NCBI GenBank assembly: GCA_003148945.1
Contig: QGGY01000014.1
Coordinates: 62,001-126,000, forward strand
DNA: 64,000 nt
From: Murimonas intestini
GTDB taxonomy: Bacteria > Bacillota > Clostridia > Lachnospirales > Lachnospiraceae
Direction of reading: 5' to 3'
Shown: positions 25,268 to 34,330 of the stretch, piece after piece
Layout of the letters: the number at the start of each line of letters is the position of its first letter
How positions within the stretch are numbered: the stretch's first letter is position 1
Made by a program: the position numbers and the translations under genes
The notes under the pieces: model-generated
The model's input: only the letters and a program-made list of their open reading frames with translations
Told to the model about the DNA's origin: nothing
The model's database searches: none

Positions 25268-27876
25268 TGAAAATAAGAAGAAAACAGCTGACGGCGCTTG
25301 GGATTGCAGCATGTATGACAGTCATGTATCTGCCGGGATGCAGCAGGCAGGCGCGTTTGGAGAACAGTACAGCAGCAGATGCACAGGAAACTGCCCGGAC
25401 AGAGGAGGATGCTGCCGGTGACAATACAGATTCAGAAGATTCAGAGAGTCCGGCTGATACGGCTGGTATATCAGCCGCCGGCATACAGGCAGAGTATGAC
25501 GATGAGGACCTGGATGCATCATGGGATGAAAAAGATGCTGTGGTGATTTCCTGTGATGGAGATAATATCTCAATTGACGGAAAGGGTGTGGAAGAAAAAG
25601 ACGGAGTGATCACAATTACTGCTGCGGGGACATATGTATTTTCTGGTGAGGTGTCAGATGGCCAGATCCGGGTAGATGCGGGGAAAGAGGACATAGTCAG
25701 AATAGTACTGAATGGATTTTCCATAACATGTGCAGATGGAAGCGCCCTGTACGGGAAAAAAAGTGAAAAAATAATACTGACTCTGGTAGAGGGGACTGAA
25801 AACGTGCTGGCTGATGGAGAGGATTATAAACTGGAAGATGGTGAAGACGAGCCGGATGCAGCATTTTTCAGTAAAGACGATATTACAATCAATGGCGAAG
25901 GAAAGCTTACAGTAAACGGAAATTATCAGGATGGCATCAGGAGCAAGGATGACTTGAAAATCGTTTCCGGCACTATTGAAGTCACGGCTGTGGCAGACGG
26001 AATCAAGGGGAAAGACAGTATTGCAGTAAAAGACGGCACAATAACTGTCACAGCGGGCAATGACGGGATGAAGTCAAATAATGATAAAGAAGCAGATAAA
26101 GGATACGTTGTATTAGACGGAGGTACATTAAACATTACATCCGGAAATGACGGCGTACAGGCCGAAACGATCCTTCAGGTAAACGGAGGAAATATTGAGA
26201 TAGAGGCCGGAGGAGGAAGTTCCCAGGCTGTGGCAAAGACAACAGAGGGATTTGGCGGAATGGGCGGCCGGATGAACGGCATGCTTGGCAGAGGACAGTG
26301 GAGTGAAAAGGGCGGGATGCCAGAGATGCCTTCTGACGGAGAAGTTCCAGAGATGCCATCCGACGGAGAGATGCCAGACATGCCGTTTGGCGGAGAGGCA
26401 CCAGAGATGGGCGGGGATGGAGAAATGCCGGATATGCCATCTAATGGAGAAGCACCAGATAAGGCCGAGGATGGAGAAATGCCGGATATGCCGTCTAACG
26501 GAGATGCGCCAGAGATGGGCAGTAATGGAGAAATGCCGGATATGCCGTCTAACGGAGATGCACCAGAAATGGGCAGTAATGGAGAAATGCCGGATATGCC
26601 GTCCGATGGAGAGGTACCGGAGACGGGCGAGGATGGAAAAATGCCGGAGATGCCATCTGGCGGAGATGTTTTGGAAATGGATCAGGATGGAAAAGCTGCG
26701 GATTCCGCTCAGGCCGGCAGCACGGAGACAGAATCCGACAGTATGAAAGCATTAAAAGGAGGAACTGCAGTTATTGTCACAGGCGGTGAAATCAAGGTTG
26801 ATTCTGCGGATGACGCCCTGCATTCAAACGGCGATGTCACAGTTTTAAGTGGAACTCTTGATCTGGCTACGGGAGATGACGGTATCCATGCTGACGGAGC
26901 ACTCAGAATAGACGGGGGGACTATAACGGTATCCCAGAGCTATGAAGGACTTGAAGGCTTTACAATAGATATTAACGGCGGCACTATACACGTGGTATCG
27001 TCTGATGATGGCTTGAACAGTGCAGGAGGCAGCGACAGCGGTGAAGGCAGTGATTTCATGGCAGGAGGTTTCGGAGGCGGTATGGGAGGAAACCAGGCCA
27101 TAGAAGGATGTTACATCAGAATCACTGACGGATTAGTCTATGTGGATGCATCAGGAGACGGACTTGACTCAAATGGAGATCTGTATGTGGACGGAGGAAC
27201 GGTTCTTGTATGCGGACCCACCAGCGGAGCGGACGGCGCTCTGGACTATAATGGGGCAGGAGCCATAACAGGCGGTACTGTAGTGGCAGTAGGAAGCGCC
27301 GGAATGGCCCAGGGATTCTCTGACAGCTCCACACAAAGTTCCATGCTGGTTTATTTTGATGAAACACAGGCGGCAGGCACAACTCTGAGCCTCACAGATG
27401 AAAATGGGAACACAATATTTAGCTTTACTCCAGGCAAAGAGTACCAGACAGCAGTAATCAGTACACCGGAATTAAATGATGGGCAGACATATGATATATA
27501 CAGCGGTACAAGTGCAGAGGGCGAAGAAAATGAAGGCTATATATCAGGCGGCATATTCAGCGGAGGCGAGAAGCTGCTGAGTGTGACAATTGACGGCGTG
27601 GCCACTTCAAACAGAAGTACGGCAGCCGGGAATATGGGCGGTTCCGGCCAGGGAAGAAACGGGGCCTGGGGGAAAGATAAAGCAAAACAAAAAACAACAG
27701 GTGAAATAACAGAAGACACGGTAAAAGAAACGACAGGCGGTAAGGCATCAGACGAGACAGACGGCAGCGTATCAGACAAAACAGATGGCAGGACCTCAGA
27801 CGAACCAGCCGAAGATACAACAGAAAACATGACAGAAGAGGTTATGGAGAAAACATCTGGAGGAATCGTAGTATAG
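25267..27876 (+). CDS. Lipoprotein with right-handed beta-helix (Cthe_2159-type carbohydrate-binding domain)
   Basis: 869 residues. Lipoprotein signal with LPGC (Cys about 25). The body carries repeated turns such as GDDGIHADGALRIDGG and GNDGVQAE, the mark of the calcium-binding beta-helix family typified by Cthe_2159 of Clostridium thermocellum. A low-complexity insert of about 130 residues (about 345-480) repeats the words EMPDMPSNGD and APEMGSNG. The C-terminal 80 residues are Thr/Asp/Glu/Gly-rich. Start ATG overlaps the previous stop (TAATG), so VTC, DUF4956 and this gene are one coupled operon. Binding to cell-wall or plant polysaccharide is inference. Confidence 0.85.
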   Translation: MKIRRKQLTALGIAACMTVMYLPGCSRQARLENSTAADAQETARTEEDAAGDNTDSEDSESPADTAGISAAGIQAEYDDEDLDASWDEKDAVVISCDGDNISIDGKGVEEKDGVITITAAGTYVFSGEVSDGQIRVDAGKEDIVRIVLNGFSITCADGSALYGKKSEKIILTLVEGTENVLADGEDYKLEDGEDEPDAAFFSKDDITINGEGKLTVNGNYQDGIRSKDDLKIVSGTIEVTAVADGIKGKDSIAVKDGTITVTAGNDGMKSNNDKEADKGYVVLDGGTLNITSGNDGVQAETILQVNGGNIEIEAGGGSSQAVAKTTEGFGGMGGRMNGMLGRGQWSEKGGMPEMPSDGEVPEMPSDGEMPDMPFGGEAPEMGGDGEMPDMPSNGEAPDKAEDGEMPDMPSNGDAPEMGSNGEMPDMPSNGDAPEMGSNGEMPDMPSDGEVPETGEDGKMPEMPSGGDVLEMDQDGKAADSAQAGSTETESDSMKALKGGTAVIVTGGEIKVDSADDALHSNGDVTVLSGTLDLATGDDGIHADGALRIDGGTITVSQSYEGLEGFTIDINGGTIHVVSSDDGLNSAGGSDSGEGSDFMAGGFGGGMGGNQAIEGCYIRITDGLVYVDASGDGLDSNGDLYVDGGTVLVCGPTSGADGALDYNGAGAITGGTVVAVGSAGMAQGFSDSSTQSSMLVYFDETQAAGTTLSLTDENGNTIFSFTPGKEYQTAVISTPELNDGQTYDIYSGTSAEGEENEGYISGGIFSGGEKLLSVTIDGVATSNRSTAAGNMGGSGQGRNGAWGKDKAKQKTTGEITEDTVKETTGGKASDETDGSVSDKTDGRTSDEPAEDTTENMTEEVMEKTSGGIVV
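26310..26700 (+). repeat. Low-complexity in-frame repeat (Met/Pro/Asp/Gly-rich)
   Basis: Short tandem words of 30 to 60 bases, built on GAAATGCCGGATATGCC followed by TCTAACGGAGATGC-type units, code for an acidic, flexible linker. Neighbouring units at about 26475 and 26535 are nearly identical. Confidence 0.75.
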
Positions 27877-27949
27877 ATGTGAGGTAAAAGAAAAATCCCT
27901 TGTCAATTTCAGCCCCTGTATGATATATTGAGAAAAAAGGAGGTGTAGT

Positions 27950-28807
27950 ATGAGTAAAAACTATAGGGCTGAATTGGTAGGGGTAATTGGGGATCCCGTG
28001 GACGGCAATCCGACCGGGGTGATGGAAGAAGCCGGATTTGCAGCATTGGGGCTGAATTTCCGGTATCTTACCATCAAAGTTCTTCCACAGGATCTGGAAG
28101 ATGCGATCAGAGGTGTTCGCGCTTTTCATATGCGGGGAATAAACTTAACTATGCCGCATAAAGTCCAGGTGATACCATATCTGGATGAGCTGACAGAAGC
28201 AGCAGGAATCATAGGCGCTGTCAATACTGTGATTAACCAGGATGGAAAGCTTATTGGGGAAAATACAGACGGCAAAGGTTTTATGATCGCCTTGGAGAAT
28301 GAAGGCATTCCGGTAAAAGGAACGCATATCACAATGCTGGGGGCCGGAGGAGCAGCCAAAGCTATAGCTGTGGAATGTGCACTGGCAGGAGCATCAGAGA
28401 TAAAGATCATTAACAGGGATAAGACACGGGGTGTGGCTCTGGCAGAACTCATCACGTCCAGGACAGGGTGCACGGCAGAATACATACCATGGACGGAGAA
28501 AAAGACTGTGCCGGCAGATACAAATATCCTGATCAACGGAACAAGCGCAGGTTTATTTCCAGATATTGACATGTGTCCGGATTTAGATTATGCTACTATT
28601 CATGAAGGAATGACTGTATGTGACGTAGTCTTTAATCCTGTGGACCCGCTGTTCCTGCAGAAGAGCAGGGCCAATGGTGCAAGGACTGTAAACGGGATCG
28701 GAATGCTGGTAAATCAGGGAGCGATGAATTTCAGGCTCTGGACCGGCAGAGAAGCTCCGGTGGATGTGATGTACAAAACTCTGGAAGCAGAATTTAGTGA
28801 AGAATAA
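27950..28807 (+). CDS. Shikimate dehydrogenase family protein (AroE-like)
   Basis: 285 residues, AroE fold: N-terminal substrate domain and C-terminal NAD(P) domain with GAGGAAKAIAVEC. The catalytic Lys is in LTMPHKVQVI and the Asp in ENTDGKGF. The usual SxS motif that holds the shikimate carboxylate (in GNPxxHSxSP) reads GDPVDGNPTG here, so the substrate may not be shikimate. AAGGAGGTG precedes the ATG. No other aromatic-pathway gene is nearby. Confidence 0.87.
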   Translation: MSKNYRAELVGVIGDPVDGNPTGVMEEAGFAALGLNFRYLTIKVLPQDLEDAIRGVRAFHMRGINLTMPHKVQVIPYLDELTEAAGIIGAVNTVINQDGKLIGENTDGKGFMIALENEGIPVKGTHITMLGAGGAAKAIAVECALAGASEIKIINRDKTRGVALAELITSRTGCTAEYIPWTEKKTVPADTNILINGTSAGLFPDIDMCPDLDYATIHEGMTVCDVVFNPVDPLFLQKSRANGARTVNGIGMLVNQGAMNFRLWTGREAPVDVMYKTLEAEFSEE

Positions 28808-28813
28808 TGGTGG

Positions 28814-28849
28814 AGCGGTACGTCCTGTATGAATGGGCGGCCGCTTTTT
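28814..28849 (+). terminator. Possible terminator after the AroE-like gene
   Basis: AGCGGT and GCCGCT can pair (one wobble) around a loop of about 20 bases, followed by TTTTT. Confidence 0.4.
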
Positions 28850-28938
28850 GCTTCTATATGGAACTTCAGTTTCTGTAGAATTAAGTCTTTCAGAAGGATG
28901 CGCGGCTATGCATACAGAATAAAAGTTGTGCTGTTTAA

Positions 28939-29481
28939 ATGAAAAGGAGATTTACCCAAGATGATGCTGAGGCAATGTACCTGATTCAGAGTGACCAGGA
29001 GGTAAATAAGTTTCTGCCCTGGTTCCCTGTAAGAAGTGCGGAAGAGGCAGCAGAATTTCTAAACATAAAGTATCTCAGAAAATATGATGATGCCTGGGGA
29101 TATTATTATGCAGTGTGCTTTAAGGAGGATAATATTCCTGTGGGGTATGTTAATGTCAGCAGTGATGAAAGCCATGACCTGGGGTATGGACTCAGAAAAG
29201 AATTCTGGCATATGGGAATCATGGCAGAAGCTTGTAAAGCATTGGCTGGATATTTAAAGAATACAGAAATGATGTATATAACAGCAACCCATGACATAAA
29301 TAATCCTGCAAGCGGTGAAGTCATGAAAAAAATAGGAATGACCTACAAGTATTCCTATGAAGAAATGTGGCAGCCTAAAAATTATCTTGTCACTTTCAGA
29401 ATGTATCAGTTGAACTTTGATGGTGATGAAAACAGGACATATAGTAAGTATTGGGATAAGAGTGATGTGCATTTTATTTAA
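28939..29481 (+). CDS. GNAT-family N-acetyltransferase (RimJ/RimL type)
   Basis: 180 residues. Begins RRFTQDDAEAMYLIQSDQEVNKFLPWFP, a pattern of RimJ/RimL-like GNATs; the acetyl-CoA loop is YGLRKEFWHMGIMAEACKALAGYL and the late strand DINNPASGEVMKKIGM. No good ribosome-binding site stands before the ATG at 28939, so the start is the least certain part. Substrate unknown. Confidence 0.85.
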   Translation: MKRRFTQDDAEAMYLIQSDQEVNKFLPWFPVRSAEEAAEFLNIKYLRKYDDAWGYYYAVCFKEDNIPVGYVNVSSDESHDLGYGLRKEFWHMGIMAEACKALAGYLKNTEMMYITATHDINNPASGEVMKKIGMTYKYSYEEMWQPKNYLVTFRMYQLNFDGDENRTYSKYWDKSDVHFI

Positions 29482-29524
29482 GCTTTAAAACAATCTTAAA
29501 ATATTTAATATAAACTGAAGAATA

Positions 29525-29553
29525 TTGAGAAAATATAAGGAGTATGATATAAT
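29525..29553 (+). promoter_or_regulatory. Promoter of the triple-repeat protein, shared with 43820-43848
   Basis: TTGAGA (29525-29530), 17-base spacer, TATAAT (29548-29553) with a TGA extension. About 36 of 46 bases (29521-29566) match 43816-43861 without gaps; that copy stands before the lipoprotein with the same domain. The rest of the 29482-29753 gap is AT-rich with no gene. Confidence 0.6.
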
Positions 29554-29753
29554 TTAATAAATAAATCGTGAAAACAATGTTAAAAAATTAGTAAAATTGG
29601 ATTGGGTTGGAAAAGGGGGGAATTGGAAACTGTAAATATTGATTTTGAAATCAGGGCCGGAAAATTGTAGATGAATTGAATTTCAGATGCAGCAATCCGG
29701 CCTATAATTTTAACAAAAGATGGCGCGGGGGATTACGCGGGAAGGGAGAAGTT

Positions 29754-31442
29754 ATGAAGGAGAATAAAGTTAGAAAAAGAGCAGTAAAGGTTGAGCATCT
29801 ATTTGCGGCAGCTGTGCTTGCGGCAGTGATATTGCCGGGGTTCGCATCAAAGGGTGGGCTGGAACTTGCAGAATTAAGTAATGGAGATTCATTTAGTTAC
29901 AGAGGCCTTGACTGGCAGGATAAAAAGAAAGACGTGGAAGAAAAGCTGGGGCTGGAGTTTGATCAGCCTGTTATGAATTCAGGCTATGGCACAAAGATAT
30001 ATCAGAATGAAGATGGAATGGAACTGTTTGAGATGACAGGTACAGAGTATTATAAATTTGATACAGCCGGACTGGAAAACGTGGAAGTGATATTCGCTGC
30101 GGAGGACGGAATTCAGGACCTGGGTGAATTCGAACAAAGGATAAGCAGTGGATTGACAGAACTGTACGGTGATCCTGAATACACCCTGGAGAGGGAAGCC
30201 CTGTACCCGGTCGTATCGGAAAATATGGTCAAATTCAGAAAAAGCTGCTGGAAGGCTGAAGCAGGAGAAGGTTTGGGAGACGCTCTTTATCTGCAGGCTG
30301 ATATGGATGAAGGTTCAGCCGTGAAGTATGTCAGGCTAATGGTTGAGAGAACAGCACCGGAAATTTCAGAGAATGAACTTGAGGATCTGGATATTACGGG
30401 ATTTAAGGATGGTGATATATACAAGTTTAATAATCTGGAGTGGGGAAGCTCCCCGGCCCAGGTGGAAGAACAAACAGGAATTAAATTTGAAAATCCGGGA
30501 ATAGGGGTACATGATCCTGAAAATGGGAATGGAATATATTTCAGAGCCAGAATTGTAAACTATTTCGGCTTCAAGGGGGCAGAAACTTATGACTTTATGA
30601 GAGGCGGATTGCGGGAAGTTGTGATAGGATTTGGGACAGAGGACGGCACACTAGATATAACAGAGCTGGAGACAAAGCTGTTAGGTGAGTTGGAAAAAAT
30701 GTATGGAAAAGCTGATAAGAAATTGGAGGCTTTAGGGAAGGAGTCAGATTCTTTCAGGAAAAGGCGCAACTATATATGGGAAGGAGCCAAGCAGAGCGGA
30801 ATTCAAAACAGTTTTGGTATTGATGTATATTCAGATAAGGACGATAAGACTGTCCAGATGAGACTTTTGATAAGTAATTATGCCATAGAAGAAATTCCAG
30901 AGCCTGATGTTACTTCCACAGCAATAAGAATAACTGACCTGAAAAAAGACGATTCTTATACTTACAGAGGAATAGAATGGGGATGTACGCCGGAAGAACT
31001 TGAAGATTTGCTCGGAATCAAACTGAGGGAGCCGGATGATTTTGGTGAACCTGTCAATAAAGATGCGCAGACCCCGGTACAATATTCAGAGGTGAGAAGG
31101 GTTGAGCTTTTAGGGATGCTGGGGATGGAGTATTACTCATTCCTGGATAATAAATTGTTTGAAGCGGGTATAGTGTTTGATAATCGGGGAGGCGATAATC
31201 TAAGGAATTATGAAGATTTGATTATCCAGATGCTGGAAAATACCTATGAAGAAGGTGAAGGGAAGAAAGAATCAGAGATTGAAAGCGGAGACGGTAAGAC
31301 AACCATTGTGCAGTATAAATGGAATGGTAAAGCAGAGGAAGGATATATAAACAGTTTGTTTGTAGTCTGCTATAGAAACAAGTTTGGCACTACTGAAAAG
31401 GTACAGCTGGCAGTGTGCAGGCAGCCGGTTGATAAAAAGTAG
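29754..31442 (+). CDS. Exported protein with three copies of an unrecognised domain
   Basis: 562 residues from ATG 29754 (GGGAGAAG upstream). A basic N-terminus and one hydrophobic helix (LFAAAVLAAVILPGF) suggest export or anchoring. The rest is three related units of about 170 residues, each opening with a short D/G-rich word, then Y-x-(Y/F)-x2-(I/L)-(E/D)-W and a VEE-type helix: about residues 38, 217 and 391. The same unit is found once in the lipoprotein at 43891. I know no named family. It lies just upstream of the glycoside locus but behind a terminator. Confidence 0.75.
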   Translation: MKENKVRKRAVKVEHLFAAAVLAAVILPGFASKGGLELAELSNGDSFSYRGLDWQDKKKDVEEKLGLEFDQPVMNSGYGTKIYQNEDGMELFEMTGTEYYKFDTAGLENVEVIFAAEDGIQDLGEFEQRISSGLTELYGDPEYTLEREALYPVVSENMVKFRKSCWKAEAGEGLGDALYLQADMDEGSAVKYVRLMVERTAPEISENELEDLDITGFKDGDIYKFNNLEWGSSPAQVEEQTGIKFENPGIGVHDPENGNGIYFRARIVNYFGFKGAETYDFMRGGLREVVIGFGTEDGTLDITELETKLLGELEKMYGKADKKLEALGKESDSFRKRRNYIWEGAKQSGIQNSFGIDVYSDKDDKTVQMRLLISNYAIEEIPEPDVTSTAIRITDLKKDDSYTYRGIEWGCTPEELEDLLGIKLREPDDFGEPVNKDAQTPVQYSEVRRVELLGMLGMEYYSFLDNKLFEAGIVFDNRGGDNLRNYEDLIIQMLENTYEEGEGKKESEIESGDGKTTIVQYKWNGKAEEGYINSLFVVCYRNKFGTTEKVQLAVCRQPVDKK

Positions 31443-31492
31443 GGTCAGAAGGGCATCATTTGCCGTCTCTATTTATTTGCCGAGAATAGTGC

Positions 31493-31531
31493 AAGGCACC
31501 TGTGAATCGGACATTTACAGGTGCCTTTTTC
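31493..31531 (+). terminator. Rho-independent terminator
   Basis: AAGGCACCTGT pairs with ACAGGTGCCTT, followed by TTTTT. It separates the triple-repeat gene from the GH116 locus. Confidence 0.85.
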
Positions 31532-31608
31532 TGCCCTTATAATAAATATCATCAGAATAGAAAATATCATGGGCGCAGTCCCGGGCAAATGAAGAAAGAA
31601 GGTATGTT

Positions 31609-34218
31609 ATGGAGTATGTAAAGGAATATGCAAGGCAGATATCTTTTCCGCTGGGAGGAATCGGAACAGGCTGCATTGGGCTGGGGGGAAACGGCGGGCT
31701 TGTTGATGTGGAGATCAAAAACAGGCCAAACAAAAATTCTACTGCGGAATTTACTCATTTTGCCATAAAGGCAGAGGATGAGAATGGTGTGGCAGATGCC
31801 AGGATCCTGCAGGGTGATCTGGAGAAAGACCATATTGGATGTACAGAGCGCCCTCTCTATACAGGGTATGGATTTGGACCGGACAGGGGAACTATGATTG
31901 GTTTCCCGCATTTTGAACAAGTGACATTTAATGGGGAATTCCCTTTTGCAGAACTGGATTTCAGCCATGGTAAATTTCCGGGAAAAGTGAAAATGACGGC
32001 CTTTAATCCTCTGATACCTACAAATGAGGATGACAGCTCTATTCCGGCTGCATTTTTCCAGTTCGAGATACATAATACGACAGATAAAAGGCTGAAATAT
32101 ACACTCGCACTGTCATGCAATAATTACTATAACAGAACAGACACATGCCATACATATGAGGAAAAGGATGGCGTGAAGATGATATACCTGTCAAACAGAG
32201 GGGACAGGAATACTGCGGAGTATGGAGACCTTACAATAGCCACAGACAGCAACCATGTAAGCTTCCAGAGATACTGGTTCAGAGGACGGTGGTTTGACAA
32301 TTCCTCTGTATTCTGGCAGGAATTTACACGTCTGGGTGAGCTGCCCGACAGAGATTACAGTGAGCAGAGAATAAACCCGGATTCGAATGACACATCTGAT
32401 ATTGCGACTCTGGCCGCACATGTGGATGCAGGTCCCGGTGAGACAGTTTCCATCCATTTCGTGCTTTCCTGGTCTAATCCGTTTATGAATAATTTCTGGG
32501 AAATTACTCACAGGGGGCTTTCACAGGATGAGATTGACAGGCGGAGGAGTAAGCTGTGGAAGAATTATTATGCTGTCCTGTTTAATGATTCCAAAGAAAG
32601 TGCAGTGTACGGAGTAAAGAATTTCCAGAGGCTCTATGATGATACAATGCTGTACAAAGAAGCGATTTATAATTCAACACTTCCGCCGGAGGTCATGGAT
32701 GCCGTCACGGCAAATGTGGCTGTGCTGAAGTCCCCCTCCTGTCTGAGGCTGAGTGATGGTTCCTTCTATGCATTTGAGGGCGTGCATGCACATATGGGAT
32801 CCTGCGAAGGTACATGTACCCATGTGTGGTCATATGCGTATGCTCTGGCATTTCTGTTTCCCAGGCTGGAGCGGAGCGCCCGGTACAACGAATATACTTA
32901 TTCTATGCAGAAAGACGGAGGGATGGGATTCAGGATACAGCTGCCTCTCGGGTGCGGCCCCACAAACCACAGGCCCGCGGCAGATGGCCAATATGGAACT
33001 GTGATCAGGGTATACAGGGAATTCCTTATCTCAGGTGATAAAGAGTGGCTCAGTTCAATATGGCCGGAGGTAAAGCGCAGCGTTGAGTTTGCCTGGAATC
33101 CGGACAATGTAGACGGCTGGGACCAGGATAAGGACGGCATAATGGAAGGAAGGCAGCACCATACTCTGGATATGGAACTGTTTGGAGCAAATTCATGGCT
33201 GAGCGGCGTGTATCTGGCAGGCCTTCTGGCAGCTGCAAATCTGGCAGGCATCATGGGGGAGACAGATACAGAGAATGAGTACAGGGAAATATTCCAAAAG
33301 GGCTGCAAGATCCTGAATGAGAAGCTCTTCAACGGAGAATATTTCTTCCAGGATGTAGATCTGAAAGATAAAAAGATTCTGGAAAAATATAACGGCGGTG
33401 TCTCTGACCATGGGGCGGACGCGGTGAAAAGCTACTGGAATGAAGAGAATCAGGAGATGAAATATCAGATAGGGGAGGGGTGTTCCATCGACCAGGCCCT
33501 GGGACAGTGGCATGCTGACCTGTTGAATATGGGAGAGATATTCCAGACAGACAAGCTGAGATCAGCTTTGGGTGCAGTCTACAAATATAATTATATACCT
33601 GACATGAGAGAGCATGTGAATCCCTGCCGTATCTATGGATTTAATGATGAGCAGGGTACGATGATATGTGCATATCCGGCGGACAGGAAGAAACCACTGA
33701 TTCCTGTACCTTATGCAGAAGAGACTATGCATGGATTTGAATACCAGGCAGCCAGCCACATGATCAGGCATGGACTTGTGGAGGAAGGCCTGGAATGTGT
33801 GAGGGCCGTCAGGAACAGGTATGACGGCAAAAAGCGGAATCCCTGGAACGAGATGGAGTGCGGCAGCAATTATGTAAGGTCTCTGGCAAGCTATGCACTG
33901 CTGCTGGTATACAGCGGTTTTATTTATGACCTGTACAGGCACAGGATAGGTTTTAACCCCATCGAGGAAGGTGATTATCAGTTCTTCTGGTCTGTGGACA
34001 CAGGCTTTGGAACCATACAAAAAGAAAATAAGACAGCCAGATTAAATGTTTTATATGGAAAGCTGGAGGTCGGTGAATTTGTGACAGATACAGAAGGAAT
34101 CTTAGAAGTGCTCTCAGGAGAAAAGCCGGTGCAGTACAGTGTACAGGGAGATACAGTCCTGTTTGATGAGATACAGAATTTAGACAGCGGCAGGGATATT
34201 ACAGTCATCTATAAATAA
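31609..34218 (+). CDS. GH116 family beta-glycosidase (first copy)
   Basis: 869 residues, no signal peptide, so cytoplasmic. N-terminal beta-sandwich and C-terminal (alpha/alpha)6 barrel match GH116, the family of human GBA2, which covers beta-glucosidases, beta-xylosidases and related enzymes. Motifs: ISFPLGGIGTGCIGLGG at the N-terminus, SCEGTCTHVWSYAYALAF in the barrel, a candidate nucleophile Glu in DKDGIMEG (about 513) and a candidate acid/base Asp in GCSIDQALGQW (about 628). It should cut sugars brought in by the ABC importer downstream. Strong candidate for control by the adjacent YesM/YesN pair. Confidence 0.88.
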   Translation: MEYVKEYARQISFPLGGIGTGCIGLGGNGGLVDVEIKNRPNKNSTAEFTHFAIKAEDENGVADARILQGDLEKDHIGCTERPLYTGYGFGPDRGTMIGFPHFEQVTFNGEFPFAELDFSHGKFPGKVKMTAFNPLIPTNEDDSSIPAAFFQFEIHNTTDKRLKYTLALSCNNYYNRTDTCHTYEEKDGVKMIYLSNRGDRNTAEYGDLTIATDSNHVSFQRYWFRGRWFDNSSVFWQEFTRLGELPDRDYSEQRINPDSNDTSDIATLAAHVDAGPGETVSIHFVLSWSNPFMNNFWEITHRGLSQDEIDRRRSKLWKNYYAVLFNDSKESAVYGVKNFQRLYDDTMLYKEAIYNSTLPPEVMDAVTANVAVLKSPSCLRLSDGSFYAFEGVHAHMGSCEGTCTHVWSYAYALAFLFPRLERSARYNEYTYSMQKDGGMGFRIQLPLGCGPTNHRPAADGQYGTVIRVYREFLISGDKEWLSSIWPEVKRSVEFAWNPDNVDGWDQDKDGIMEGRQHHTLDMELFGANSWLSGVYLAGLLAAANLAGIMGETDTENEYREIFQKGCKILNEKLFNGEYFFQDVDLKDKKILEKYNGGVSDHGADAVKSYWNEENQEMKYQIGEGCSIDQALGQWHADLLNMGEIFQTDKLRSALGAVYKYNYIPDMREHVNPCRIYGFNDEQGTMICAYPADRKKPLIPVPYAEETMHGFEYQAASHMIRHGLVEEGLECVRAVRNRYDGKKRNPWNEMECGSNYVRSLASYALLLVYSGFIYDLYRHRIGFNPIEEGDYQFFWSVDTGFGTIQKENKTARLNVLYGKLEVGEFVTDTEGILEVLSGEKPVQYSVQGDTVLFDEIQNLDSGRDITVIYK

Positions 34219-34221
34219 CGG

Positions 34222-34315
34222 CGGCAGGGCAGTGTCTGGCAGAGCAGTGTTTGGCAGAGCAGAGATACAGCAGGGCAGAAATATAGCAGGACAATGATAT
34301 AGCAGGGCAAAATGC
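34222..34315. repeat. Degenerate 15-16-bp tandem repeat ending in a terminator stem
   Basis: Six imperfect units with the shared word AGCAGGGCA or GGCAGAGCA occur in a row. The last unit supplies one arm of the terminator at 34297-34325. Confidence 0.55.
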
Positions 34316-34330
34316 CCTGCTATATTGTTT
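34297..34330. terminator. Bidirectional terminator between GH116 and yesN-like gene
   Basis: A perfect 13-bp stem ATATAGCAGGGCA/TGCCCTGCTATAT with a 3-base loop is followed by TTGTTTT; the stem overlaps the stop codon of the convergent regulator gene. Confidence 0.75.

Noticed and set aside
25104-25724. Open frame of 206 codons on the minus strand
   Set aside because: It is antisense to the DUF4956 and beta-helix genes, has no ribosome-binding site and Ser/Pro-rich shadow composition.
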